Assembly (NCBI GenBank): GCA_934630975.1
Contig: CAKTXH010000024.1
Coordinates: forward strand, 1 to 31,255
Direction: 5' to 3'
Source: an uncultured Clostridia bacterium
GTDB lineage: Bacteria > Bacillota > Clostridia > Christensenellales > Aristaeellaceae
DNA: 31,255 bases
The number at the start of each line of letters is the position of its first letter. The first letter of the stretch is position 1. A program made the position numbers and the translations under genes. The notes beneath the pieces are model-generated. The model made no database searches and had not been told where the DNA came from. It worked only from the letters and a program-made list of their open reading frames with translations. Shown here piece by piece: positions 16,600 through 24,161 of this stretch.

Positions 16600-17253
16600 A
16601 TGAACATTAAAGCGGCGATTTGGGATCTGGACGGCACGCTGCTCAACACGCTGGACGATCTGGCGGCAAGCACGAACGCGGCGCTGGCGGCGAACGACCT
16701 GCCGGCGCACACGGTGGACGAGGTGCGCCAATTTGTCGGCAACGGCATCGGCAAGCTGATCGAGCGCGCTGTGCCCGGCGGACGGGAGAATCCGAAATTT
16801 CAGGCGGTCTATGACGCGTTCGTCGCGCATTACGGCGCGCACAGCCGCGACCATACGAAGCCCTACGACGGAATTATGCCGATGCTGGACGCGCTGGCGG
16901 CGCAGGGCGTGAAGCTGGCGATTGTCTCCAACAAGATTGATTTCGCGGTAAAGGAGCTGAGCCGCGATTACTTCGGTACGCGGATGCAGGCGGCAATCGG
17001 CGACGACCCGAGCCGCAGAAGGAAGCCCGCGCCGGACAGCGTATGGGAAGCCATGCGCCAGATGGGCGTGACGAAAGAAGAAACCGTCTACATCGGCGAT
17101 TCGGATGTGGATGTGGAGACGGCGCGCAATGCGGGCGTGGCCTGCTGCGCAGTGAGCTGGGGCTTCCGCTCGGTGCAGTGCCTGAAAGAAGCGGGCGCGG
17201 AGCGGATTGCGGCGAACCCGCAGGCGCTTCTGGCCATGCTGGAGGCGCTGTGA
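16600..17253 (+). CDS. HAD superfamily phosphatase, phosphoglycolate phosphatase/PpaX-like
   Basis: 217 residues. ATG 16600 is preceded by GGAAAGGA (16583-16590); in-frame codons further upstream overlap the promoter and cannot be the start. The HAD motifs are in order: Asp9 and Asp11 in WDLDGTLLNTL (nucleophile and acid/base), IVSNK (motif II), RRRKPAPD (motif III lysine), and GDSDVDVETA (motif IV acidic pair). The helical cap between motifs I and II and the ending GFRSVQCLKEAGAERIA are typical of the Gph/PpaX branch, which removes phosphate from phosphoglycolate or similar small molecules, or hydrolyses pyrophosphate. The substrate is not determined. It overlaps the next gene by 4 bases. 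Confidence 0.9.
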   Translation: MNIKAAIWDLDGTLLNTLDDLAASTNAALAANDLPAHTVDEVRQFVGNGIGKLIERAVPGGRENPKFQAVYDAFVAHYGAHSRDHTKPYDGIMPMLDALAAQGVKLAIVSNKIDFAVKELSRDYFGTRMQAAIGDDPSRRRKPAPDSVWEAMRQMGVTKEETVYIGDSDVDVETARNAGVACCAVSWGFRSVQCLKEAGAERIAANPQALLAMLEAL

Positions 17254-17777
17254 AGCCGCCGTATGACGCCGCGATGGTGCTCGGCGTGGAGCTGGGCGCG
17301 GACGACGTGCCGACGGCGGAAATGGCGCGCCGGGTAACGGCGGCGGCGAGGGTCTACCACGGCGGAGCATGCGCGCGTCTGGTGCTCTGCGGCGGAAGGC
17401 TGCCCGGCCATCGGCGGACGGAAGCGGACGCGATGGCGCGGATGATGACGGCGCTCGGCGTGCCGGAAAAAGCCCTGATTTTGGAAAACCAATCGCAGGA
17501 CACGATGGAAAACTGCCGCAACGCGGCCAAGCTGCTGGGCGGTGGGCGCGTGCTGGTGGTGACGAGCGATTATCACCTGCGCCGCGCGGTGATGACGGCC
17601 CGGCGCGCGGGCTTCGACGCGGACGGACTGGCGGCGCGCATGCCGGATTGGGGCTTCAAGCGGCGGCTGACGGAGGGATGCTATATTGCGGATCTGCTGT
17701 TCGGCTGGCAGGACGAAGGCAGAAAGCGGCCCGCGTGGGCCTATTGGTTATTTGCGCGGGTGTTTGGCGAAAAATAA
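17250..17777 (+). CDS. DUF218/YdcF-like protein
   Basis: 175 residues. The start is GTG 17250 within the GTGA overlap with the HAD gene, with GGAGG 4 bases before it. The family motifs are clear: YDAAMVLGVELG at the N-terminus, LVLCGGRLPG, the acidic stretch RTEADAMARM, ILENQSQDTMENCRNA, and VLVVTSDYHLRRAVMTARR. The DUF218 fold occurs in YdcF, SanA and ElyC, which are linked to envelope functions; the biochemical activity is mostly unknown. This copy has no N-terminal membrane anchor, so it may be cytoplasmic. It shares an operon with the phosphatase. The FMN-riboswitch promoter begins 4 bases after its stop. Confidence 0.88.
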   Translation: MKPPYDAAMVLGVELGADDVPTAEMARRVTAAARVYHGGACARLVLCGGRLPGHRRTEADAMARMMTALGVPEKALILENQSQDTMENCRNAAKLLGGGRVLVVTSDYHLRRAVMTARRAGFDADGLAARMPDWGFKRRLTEGCYIADLLFGWQDEGRKRPAWAYWLFARVFGEK

Positions 17778-17780
17778 GCA

Positions 17781-17809
17781 TTGACAGCCGCAGGGGACAC
17801 GGATATAAT
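17781..17809 (+). promoter_or_regulatory. Consensus SigA promoter for the riboswitch/ribU unit
   Basis: TTGACA (17781-17786), 17-base spacer, TATAAT (17804-17809): a perfect match to the SigA consensus. Transcription would begin near 17816, about 23 bases before the aptamer. Confidence 0.93.
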
Positions 17810-17838
17810 AAAGGCAACTGAACAGCGAGACCTTTGAG

Positions 17839-17953
17839 AGATCTTCAGGGCAGGGTGCAAGTCCCTACCGGCGGTACAGCCCGCGAGCCGTTTTGGCCGA
17901 TTCGGTGAAACTCCGAAGCCGACAGTATAGTCTGGATGGAAGAAGCGATATCT
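17839..17953 (+). promoter_or_regulatory. FMN riboswitch (RFN element)
   Basis: The conserved RFN core is present: GGGCAGGGTG, CCGGCGGTA, CCCGCGAGCC, GAAACTCCG, GCCGACAGTATAGTC and GGATGGAAGAAG. A P1 stem forms from AGATCTTC and GAAG...ATCT. Binding of FMN should stop expression of the downstream riboflavin transporter, through the terminator at 17981-18014. Confidence 0.95.
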
Positions 17954-17980
17954 CCTTTTTTTCATGACGAAGAAAGAATC

Positions 17981-18014
17981 AGCCCCTGATCGCTCTGCTT
18001 TCAGGGGCTTGTTT
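17981..18014 (+). terminator. Riboswitch expression platform (attenuator)
   Basis: AGCCCCTGA (17981-17989) pairs with TCAGGGGCT (18001-18009), followed by TGTTT. It lies between the FMN aptamer and ribU and is the likely FMN-controlled terminator. Confidence 0.8.
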
Positions 18015-18044
18015 GTCAGAATCTAAAAAAAAGAGGTTTTGTGT

Positions 18045-18647
18045 ATGTCTCAGAAAAAGTCAAGCGGCAGCGCGGTGTTTATGATGACCCGCTGCGGCAT
18101 CCTTGCGGCGATGGCCGTCATCCTGTATTACATCGAGATCCCGGTCGTCGCGTTTTACAAGCTGGACTTGTCCACGCTGCCGGCGATTCTGGCGGGCTTT
18201 GCGATGGGGCCGCTGCCGGGCGTGGCGGTGGTCGTCATCAAGAATCTGGTGCACATGCTCGGCACGAGCACGGCCTGCGTGGGCGAAATGGCGGATATCA
18301 TCATGTCCAGCTGCTTCGTCATTCCGGCGAGCCTGATCTACCGCCGCCACAAGGACAGAAAGAACGCGGTGCTCTCGATGGTCGTCGGCACGGCGCTGAT
18401 GACGGTCGCGGGCGTGCTGGTGAACTATTTCATCCTGATTCCGGCGTATCAGACGCTGATGAACCTGCCGCTCGAGGTCATCGTTGGCATGGGCACGAAG
18501 GTGTGGAGCTATATCGACAACACGGTGAAGCTGGTGATCTTCATCACCGCGCCGTTCAACATTCTCAAGGGCACTGTGCTCAGTGTGGTGACGTATCTGC
18601 TGTATAAGCGCGTGTCGCCGCTGCTGCACCAAAAAAGCGGGCGTTAA
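18045..18647 (+). CDS. ribU: Riboflavin ECF transporter, substrate-binding S component
   Basis: 200 residues. ATG 18045 has AAGAGG (18031-18036) upstream; TTG 18039 in frame is less suitable. About five to six membrane segments with the RibU signature MTRCGILAAMAVILYYIEIP near the N-terminus, then YKLDLSTLPAILAGFAMGPL and the conserved VIKNLVHML. RibU captures riboflavin at the membrane and works with the shared EcfT and EcfA ATPase module, which is encoded elsewhere. Regulation by FMN is shown by the riboswitch directly upstream. There are no riboflavin biosynthesis genes next to it, so uptake from the environment is the likely source. Confidence 0.93.
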   Translation: MSQKKSSGSAVFMMTRCGILAAMAVILYYIEIPVVAFYKLDLSTLPAILAGFAMGPLPGVAVVVIKNLVHMLGTSTACVGEMADIIMSSCFVIPASLIYRRHKDRKNAVLSMVVGTALMTVAGVLVNYFILIPAYQTLMNLPLEVIVGMGTKVWSYIDNTVKLVIFITAPFNILKGTVLSVVTYLLYKRVSPLLHQKSGR

Positions 18648-18657
18648 ATCAATGATA

Positions 18658-18727
18658 AGTTGGGAAATCCAAGAACCTCAGGTTCTTGGCGGGGTCTGGG
18701 GCAGAGCCCCATCGTTCCCCATCCCCG
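18658..18727. repeat. Dispersed repeat, family B, copy 2
   Basis: It matches the repeat at 15011-15079 along its length: AAGAACCTCAGGTTCTT palindrome, then GGGGTCTGGGGCAGAGCCCC. It fills most of the gap between ribU and tsaE and ends 7 bases before the tsaE start. Confidence 0.8.
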
Positions 18728-18734
18728 GTAGTAG

Positions 18735-19241
18735 GTGAGTCATTTGCTGGAAATCCTTTGTCAAACCGAAAAAGACATGCAGCGCCTTGGCCAAAGCCTT
18801 GGCGCTTGCATGCGTGCGGGCGACGTGGTGCTGCTGACGGGCGAAATGGGCGCGGGCAAAAGCGTGCTGACCCGGGCGGCGGCGCGCGCGATGGGCGTGG
18901 ACGGCCCGGTGCCCAGCCCGACGTTCACGATCCTCAACATCCACGAGGGAAGAGCAATCAAGCTGTACCATTTTGACCTGTACCGCCTTGCCGACGCGGA
19001 CGAGCTGTACGGCATGGGGCTGGACGAGTACATCCCGGCGGAGGACGGCGCAAGCTTCATCGAGTGGCCGCAGATGGCGCAGGAGGCCATGCCCGAGGAC
19101 GCGCTGCATGTGGATATCGCCTATGCGGAGGACGGCGCGGCGCGCGTGGCCACGCTGACGGCGGGCGGTGCGTTTGACGAGACGCGAATCGAAGAGATCA
19201 AGCGGAGGTTGGAGGCAGACGATGAACATCCTGATGATTGA
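18735..19241 (+). CDS. tsaE: tRNA t6A biosynthesis ATPase TsaE
   Basis: 168 residues. The start GTG 18735 is the first usable codon after the repeat; no good Shine-Dalgarno is visible, so it is tentative. Walker A is GEMGAGKS (Lys42). The segments PSPTFTILNIHEG and LYHFDLYRLADADEL are characteristic of TsaE, and FIEWPQMA carries the usual EW pair. TsaE hydrolyses ATP to help the TsaB-TsaD complex transfer threonylcarbamoyl to A37 of ANN-decoding tRNAs. It overlaps tsaB by 20 bases, the standard gene pairing. The tsaD gene is not in this window. Confidence 0.93.
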   Translation: MSHLLEILCQTEKDMQRLGQSLGACMRAGDVVLLTGEMGAGKSVLTRAAARAMGVDGPVPSPTFTILNIHEGRAIKLYHFDLYRLADADELYGMGLDEYIPAEDGASFIEWPQMAQEAMPEDALHVDIAYAEDGAARVATLTAGGAFDETRIEEIKRRLEADDEHPDD

Positions 19242-19926
19242 TACATCCGGCCCAGCGTGCGGCGTGGCCATCATGGCGGACGGCAGGCTGGTCTATGAGG
19301 CGGAACTGACGCACAAGCAGACGCACAGCCAGCGCGTCATGCCGATGGTGGATGCGGCGCTTGAGATGAGCGACATGACGGCGGCGGACATGGACGTGAT
19401 CGGCGCGGTGGTCGGCCCGGGTTCGTTCACGGGCGTGCGCATCGGCGTTTCCACGGTCAAGGCGCTGGCGCATGCGGCGAACAAACCCTGCATCGCGGTG
19501 GACGCGCTCGAAGCGCTGGCCGCGAACGTGACGGCGTTTGACGGCGTGGTCTGCCCGATTCTCGACGCGCGCGCCCAGCAGGTCTATGGCGCGATGTTTA
19601 AAAACGGCGAGCGCGTGCTGGAAGACGTGGTGGAGAAGCTGACGCTGTTCCTTGACCGCGTGGAAGCGACGGGCGAGGACGCGCTGTTCCTCGGCGACGG
19701 CGCGCCGGGCTTTGAAGCGGCGATCCGCGAGCGGCTGGGTGAAAAAGCGCATTTCGTGCAGCCGCAGCACAACGGCCTGCGCGCGGGAAGCGCCTGCGCG
19801 CTGGCGGCGCAGAAGCTGGAAAAGGGCGAAGCGCCGCTGGATTACATCACGCTCCTGCCGCTGTATCTGCGCGCGCCGCAGGCCGAACGCGAGCGCGCCG
19901 CGCGGGAAGGAGCGCAGCATGGCTGA
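19222..19926 (+). CDS. tsaB: tRNA t6A biosynthesis protein TsaB
   Basis: 234 residues. ATG 19222 is preceded by TTGGAGG. The N-terminus MNILMIDTSGPACGVAIM and the motif VVGPGSFTGVRIGVSTVKALA are diagnostic of TsaB, the inactive paralogue of TsaD that dimerises with it in threonylcarbamoyladenosine formation. The ending DYITLLPLYLRAPQAER is also the family's. It overlaps tsaE upstream and rimI downstream (8 bases), forming a tightly coupled operon. Confidence 0.95.
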   Translation: MNILMIDTSGPACGVAIMADGRLVYEAELTHKQTHSQRVMPMVDAALEMSDMTAADMDVIGAVVGPGSFTGVRIGVSTVKALAHAANKPCIAVDALEALAANVTAFDGVVCPILDARAQQVYGAMFKNGERVLEDVVEKLTLFLDRVEATGEDALFLGDGAPGFEAAIRERLGEKAHFVQPQHNGLRAGSACALAAQKLEKGEAPLDYITLLPLYLRAPQAERERAAREGAQHG

Positions 19927-20398
19927 GCCGTTCATCCGGCCGATCCGCGAGGAAGACGTGAAGCAGATCCACGAGATTGAAAAAGCCTGCTTCGCTATGC
20001 CGTGGTCGGAGGAATCCATCCTGCACGATGTGAAGGAAAACGTCGTGGCGCGCTGGCTGGTGCTCGACGACGGGAACGGCGGGGTGCTGGCCTACGCGGG
20101 CATGTGGTTTGTGCTCGACGAGGCGCACGTGTGCAACGTGGCCGTTCGGCCGGACAGCCGGGGAAAGGGCTACGGCAGGCGGATTTTCACGGCGCTCATC
20201 GACCTGGCGATGGCAAACAGCATGGCGATGATCACGCTGGAGGTGCGCCGCTCGAACACCGTCGCGCAGAACCTGTATCACGCCTGCGGGATGCTCGACG
20301 TCGGGTATCGCAAGCGGTATTACGAGGATAATAAAGAGGACGCGCTGATCATGTACCGCGATTTTGTCTATCCCGAGCAGGGCGAAACCGACGTGTGA
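19919..20398 (+). CDS. rimI: Ribosomal protein S18 alanine N-acetyltransferase RimI (GNAT)
   Basis: 159 residues, ATG 19919 behind GGAAGGAG. GNAT features: the N-terminal IRPIREEDVKQIHEIEKACF, the RimI-like FAMPWSEESI, the acetyl-CoA binding loop VRPDSRGKGYGRRI and the conserved EVRRSNTVAQNLYHACGM with a following tyrosine pair. RimI acetylates the N-terminus of ribosomal protein S18. The position right after tsaE-tsaB is the common arrangement and supports the name over a generic GNAT. Confidence 0.92.
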   Translation: MAEPFIRPIREEDVKQIHEIEKACFAMPWSEESILHDVKENVVARWLVLDDGNGGVLAYAGMWFVLDEAHVCNVAVRPDSRGKGYGRRIFTALIDLAMANSMAMITLEVRRSNTVAQNLYHACGMLDVGYRKRYYEDNKEDALIMYRDFVYPEQGETDV

Positions 20399-20488
20399 CG
20401 CATCGGGCGGCGGTAAAAACGGCATACAATTTAAGGGGCTGGCGCTGTCAATCGGCGTTGCCCCCTTTTCTTTTGGCGAAAAATGGAG

Positions 20489-20494
20489 TACAAT
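20489..20494 (+). promoter_or_regulatory. Candidate -10 box upstream of the hydrolase gene
   Basis: TACAAT at 20489-20494, the same form as the -10 at 16563. The -35 region at the right distance (TTTTCT, 20466-20471) is weak. It lies about 53 bases before the ATG at 20547. Confidence 0.35.
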
Positions 20495-20546
20495 ATTAGA
20501 ATCCGAAATAATGGGGATGACTAGGATAAGGAATAGGGGCGAAGGG

Positions 20547-21341
20547 ATGCAGCTGGAAATTCGCGGGGCGACGGTCGATGTGACGGTGAGCGGAAATTCG
20601 GGGCGCGGTGTGCTGCTGCTGCACGGGTTCATGTGCTCGGCGCAGATGATGAGCAGCGTGCAGGAAGCGCTTTGCGGCAGGATGCGCGTGGCGGCGATTG
20701 ATTTCCCCGGCCACGGCAAAAACGGCAAGAGCGCGCCGCCGCCGAAGCCGTGGGGCGTGCCGGACTATATGGAGATGACCGCCGAGGTGATCCGCAGGCT
20801 GAATCTGGCGCCCTGCGACATTGTGGCTCATTCCTTCGGCGCGCGGGTGGCGATTCTGCTGGCGGCGACATACCCTGAGCTTGTGGGGCGGATGATTCTG
20901 ACCGGGGCGGCGGGCATTAAAAAGCCGCAGACCGGCGGGGCGAGCATGAAGCAGCGGGTCTACAAGGGCCTTCGCGGCGCGGTGAACCTGATGGATAAGA
21001 CGCACTTGTTCGGCAGCCTGCCGGAGCGGGGGCGCGAGGCGCTGGTGCAGAAATTCGGCTCGGCGGATTACAAGGCGCTCTCCCCGGAGATGCGCAAGAC
21101 GTTCGTAAAGATCATTTCGCTGGATTTGACCGACGAACTGCCGCGCGTGAAGGCGCCGACGCTGCTCTACTGGGGCGCGGAGGACACCGAAACGCCGCTC
21201 TGGATGGGCAAACTGATGGAAGAGAAGATCCCCGACGCGGGGCTGGTCGTGCAGGAGGGCGCGGGACATTTCGCCTACCTCGAGCACAATCAGGCGTTCC
21301 TGCGTATCGCGAAAAATTTCCTGCTGGAGGGTAGAGCGTGA
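20547..21341 (+). CDS. Alpha/beta hydrolase
   Basis: 264 residues. ATG 20547 follows AGGGG (20535-20539); upstream in-frame codons lie in or near the promoter candidate. The alpha/beta hydrolase signature is complete: LLLHGFMCS (oxyanion region), DFPGHGKN, nucleophile Ser96 in AHSFGA, Asp213 in WGAEDTETP and His241 in GAGHFAYLE. No signal peptide, so it should be cytoplasmic. The substrate is unknown; members of this group include esterases and C-C bond hydrolases. Its stop overlaps the MurF start by 4 bases, so it is co-translated with cell-wall genes. Confidence 0.88.
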   Translation: MQLEIRGATVDVTVSGNSGRGVLLLHGFMCSAQMMSSVQEALCGRMRVAAIDFPGHGKNGKSAPPPKPWGVPDYMEMTAEVIRRLNLAPCDIVAHSFGARVAILLAATYPELVGRMILTGAAGIKKPQTGGASMKQRVYKGLRGAVNLMDKTHLFGSLPERGREALVQKFGSADYKALSPEMRKTFVKIISLDLTDELPRVKAPTLLYWGAEDTETPLWMGKLMEEKIPDAGLVVQEGAGHFAYLEHNQAFLRIAKNFLLEGRA

Positions 21342-22888
21342 AATTTCTTTTGACGATCATACAGGCGGTCGGGCTGGGCTGCGCGAGCGCGGCGGCCGGC
21401 CGGCGGGTTCTACATTATTTGCAGCTGGAAAGCTATCAACTGCCGGGCTATGTGAAGAGCGTGAAGCGCAACGCCATGCGCGCACTGATTCCGCCGGTGG
21501 CGATGGCGGCGGTCGGCGTGGCGGCGCTGAGGCTGAGCGGGCTGACTGGGCTGGCGCTGCTGCTGGAAGCGCTGGCGGCGGCGCTGCTGGTGCGGCAGGC
21601 GGCGAAGGAAAAGGCGAAGAAGCCTTTTGTCGTCACCGAGCGCGTGAAGCGGCTGCTGGCGGTGCACGTCGCGGTCAACGCGGCGCTGGCGCTGATTCTG
21701 CTGCCGATTTCCCCGACGCTGGGCTATCTGCTGCCCGCGTTTGAGCCTGCGCTGCTGATGCTGGCGGCGGCGATTGCCGCGCCGATGGAAAAGCGCATCG
21801 CGGGGCAGTTTGTGAAGGACGCGCAGGCGCGGCTGGCCGCCCAGCCGAATTTGATCAAAATCGGCATCACGGGCAGCTACGGCAAGACGAGCACGAAGTT
21901 TTTGCTGCGCGACATCCTCTCCGTGAAATACAACGTGCTGGCTACGCCGTCGAGCTTCAACACGACGATGGGCGTGACCCGCGTGATCCGCGAACAGCTC
22001 ACGCCCGCGCATCAGGTGTTTATCGCCGAAATGGGCGCGCGCCATGTGGGCGACATCCGCGAGCTGGTGGAACTGGTGCATCCGCAGATGGGGCTGCTTA
22101 CCTCCGTCGGCCCGCAGCATCTGGATACGTTCGGCACGATCGAGCGTGTGCGCGACACGAAATACGAGTTGATCGACGGTCTGCCGGAGGACGGCACGGC
22201 GATTTTCGCACGCGACGGCGCAATCTGCGAAGAACTGTTCGAGCGCTGTGCCCTGAAAAAGAAATACAAGCCGGGCATGCTGGTGGATGCGAAAGACATC
22301 GCCTGCGGCCCGTGGGGAACGCGGTTCACGCTGGTGGATGCGCAGACCGGGGAGGAAGCGAGCTGCCAGACGCGGCTGCTCGGCGAGCACTCGATTTCCA
22401 ACCTGCTGCTGTGCTGCACGGCGGCGCGCGCGCTGGGCATGACGATAGAGGAGATCGCGCTGGGCGTTTCGCGCTGCCAGCCGGTCGAGCATCGGCTGGA
22501 ACTGCTCTCCGGCGGCGCGGGCGTGAGCATCATCGACGACGCGTTCAACGCCAATCCGGTCGGCGCGCAGTGCGCGCTGCGGGTGATCAGGAGGTTCCCG
22601 GGGCGGCGGATCATCATCACGCCGGGCATGGTGGAGCTGGGCGGCAAAGAGGACGAATTCAACCGCACGTTCGGTCAGCAGATGGCCGACAGTGTGGATA
22701 TCGCGATTCTGGTCGGCAGAAAACATACGCAGCCCATCGTAGACGGGCTTACAAAAGCGGGCTTCCCGCAGGAAAACATCCATGTGGTCGGCAGTCTGGA
22801 AGAGAGCACGACCCTGCTGCACAGCATGATGCAATCGGGCGACGTGGTGCTTTATGAAAACGATCTGCCGGATAATTACAGCGAGTGA
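21338..22888 (+). CDS. murF: MurF-like ligase with N-terminal membrane region
   Basis: 516 residues, GTG 21338 overlapping the hydrolase stop (GTGA), GGAGG upstream. About 150 N-terminal residues hold several hydrophobic segments (LIPPVAMAAVGVAALRLSGL, VNAALALILLPI and others). The Mur ligase core follows: ATP loop GITGSYGKTSTK (Lys183), SFNTTMGVTR, IAEMGARHVGDI, SVGPQHLDTFGT, GEHSISNLLL, the ligase motif EHRLELL, and DDAFNANPVGA. MurF joins D-Ala-D-Ala (or a variant dipeptide) to the UDP-MurNAc tripeptide. The ddl-family gene follows 14 bases downstream, which supports the role. MurF without a membrane region is usually around 450 residues. Confidence 0.9.
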   Translation: MKFLLTIIQAVGLGCASAAAGRRVLHYLQLESYQLPGYVKSVKRNAMRALIPPVAMAAVGVAALRLSGLTGLALLLEALAAALLVRQAAKEKAKKPFVVTERVKRLLAVHVAVNAALALILLPISPTLGYLLPAFEPALLMLAAAIAAPMEKRIAGQFVKDAQARLAAQPNLIKIGITGSYGKTSTKFLLRDILSVKYNVLATPSSFNTTMGVTRVIREQLTPAHQVFIAEMGARHVGDIRELVELVHPQMGLLTSVGPQHLDTFGTIERVRDTKYELIDGLPEDGTAIFARDGAICEELFERCALKKKYKPGMLVDAKDIACGPWGTRFTLVDAQTGEEASCQTRLLGEHSISNLLLCCTAARALGMTIEEIALGVSRCQPVEHRLELLSGGAGVSIIDDAFNANPVGAQCALRVIRRFPGRRIIITPGMVELGGKEDEFNRTFGQQMADSVDIAILVGRKHTQPIVDGLTKAGFPQENIHVVGSLEESTTLLHSMMQSGDVVLYENDLPDNYSE

Positions 22889-22902
22889 GGAGCGTGTAGA
22901 GA

Positions 22903-24111
22903 GTGAGTAAAATGAATATTGCGGTTTTCTTTGGTTCCCGCAGCTGCGAACATGACGTGTCGATCGTTTCGGCGCTGCAATGCATCGAAGCGACGAAGGC
23001 GGCGGGCTTTGACGTGACGCCGGTATACATCTCCCGCGACGGCCTGTGGTACACGGGCGCGCCGCTGGAAAACATCGAAACCTTCCGCGAGTTCAACCCG
23101 ATGGCCAAGGGCATCACCCGCGTGACGCTGGATGTGACGGCGAACGCGGGCGACCTGTGGGCGTGGCCGCCGCAGCGCGCGGGGCTGTTCGCCAAGGTGC
23201 CTGCGCCGCTTTGCCATATCGACTGCGCGATTCCCGTGTTCCACGGCTGGCACGGCGAGGACGGCACGATTCAGGGCCTGTTGGAAATGGCGAACATTCC
23301 GTATGCGTCCTCCGGCGTGCTCGGCTCGGCCATCGGCATGGATAAAATCGCGATGAAGCAGATTCTGCGCGGCGCGGGCTTCCCGGTGCTGGATTTCGTG
23401 TGGTTCACCCGAGAGCAGCTCAAAAACGACCGCAAGGCCGTCATCGAGCGCGTCGAGAAGGAGATCAAGTACCCCGCGTTCATCAAGCCCGCGGCGCTCG
23501 GCTCTTCTATCGGCGTTTCCCGCGCGAAGAACCGCGAGGAGCTGGAACGCGCGCTGGACGTGGCGGCCTCCTATGACCGCCGGATTCTCGTCGAGGTCGG
23601 CGTGGTGCACCCGGTCGAGATCAACTGCGCCGCGCTGGGCTACGGCGAGGACGTGCGCGCCTCCGTGTGCGAAATGCCCGTGCCGAGCAGCAACGACACG
23701 TTCCTGGACTTCTGGCAGAAGTACCTGCGCAACGCGAGCGCCAAGGGCGAGGACAGCCGGGGCATGAAATCCCTGAGCCGCGTCGTGCCCGCGCCGATCG
23801 GCGAGGAGCTGACGAAGCGCATCCAGACGATGACCTGCGACATCTTCAAGCTGCTGGACTGCCGCGGCACGGTGCGCGTGGATTTCATCCTCGATCAGAA
23901 CGACATGCTCTTTGTCAACGAGCCGAACACGATTCCGGGTTCGCTGGCGTTCTATCTGTGGAAGGCCTGCGGACTCGACTTCCCCAAGCTCATCGAGAAG
24001 ATGGTGGAGGATGCGCTGCGCGCCCATGCGGATAAGAACAGCAGCGTGTTCGCCTACGATTCCAGCATCCTCAAGAAGGTTGCGGCGGGCACGAAGGGCG
24101 CGAAACGATAA
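22903..24111 (+). CDS. ddl: D-alanine--D-alanine ligase family enzyme (Ddl/Van-type)
   Basis: 402 residues. GTG 22903 with GAGGAG (22887-22892) is a better start than ATG 22912. ATP-grasp ligase features: N-terminal VFFGSRSCEHDVSIVSA, CAIPVFHGWHGEDGTIQG, GIDK-like GMDKIAMKQ, IKPAALGSSIGVS, VDFILDQ and the Mg2+/ATP site NEPNTIPGS. The enzyme makes the terminal dipeptide (or depsipeptide) of the peptidoglycan stem. In the omega loop the segment TFLDFWQKY aligns by eye with FYDYEAKY of E. coli DdlB, so Phe270 occupies the place of the specificity Tyr216. Phe there occurs in D-Ala-D-Lac (Leuconostoc) and D-Ala-D-Ser (VanC) ligases. The protein is longer than most Ddl (about 306-360). A terminator follows. 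Confidence 0.9.
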   Translation: MSKMNIAVFFGSRSCEHDVSIVSALQCIEATKAAGFDVTPVYISRDGLWYTGAPLENIETFREFNPMAKGITRVTLDVTANAGDLWAWPPQRAGLFAKVPAPLCHIDCAIPVFHGWHGEDGTIQGLLEMANIPYASSGVLGSAIGMDKIAMKQILRGAGFPVLDFVWFTREQLKNDRKAVIERVEKEIKYPAFIKPAALGSSIGVSRAKNREELERALDVAASYDRRILVEVGVVHPVEINCAALGYGEDVRASVCEMPVPSSNDTFLDFWQKYLRNASAKGEDSRGMKSLSRVVPAPIGEELTKRIQTMTCDIFKLLDCRGTVRVDFILDQNDMLFVNEPNTIPGSLAFYLWKACGLDFPKLIEKMVEDALRAHADKNSSVFAYDSSILKKVAAGTKGAKR

Positions 24112-24113
24112 AA

Positions 24114-24150
24114 ACAGAGCTGCTGTGCCAAAGGCACAGCAGCCCTGTTT
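24114..24150. terminator. Terminator shared by converging genes
   Basis: GCTGCTGTGCC (24119-24129), loop AAA, GGCACAGCAGC (24133-24143), with flanking ACAG/CTGT pairing and TTT after it; AAAAA precedes it, giving T residues on the other strand. It lies between ddl (plus) and the LUD gene (minus). Confidence 0.85.
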
Positions 24151-24161
24151 CGTGGAAATAA

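Noticed and set aside
18060..18632. Minus-strand frame opposite ribU
   Set aside because: The plus strand has a riboswitch, a ribosome binding site and a clear RibU sequence.
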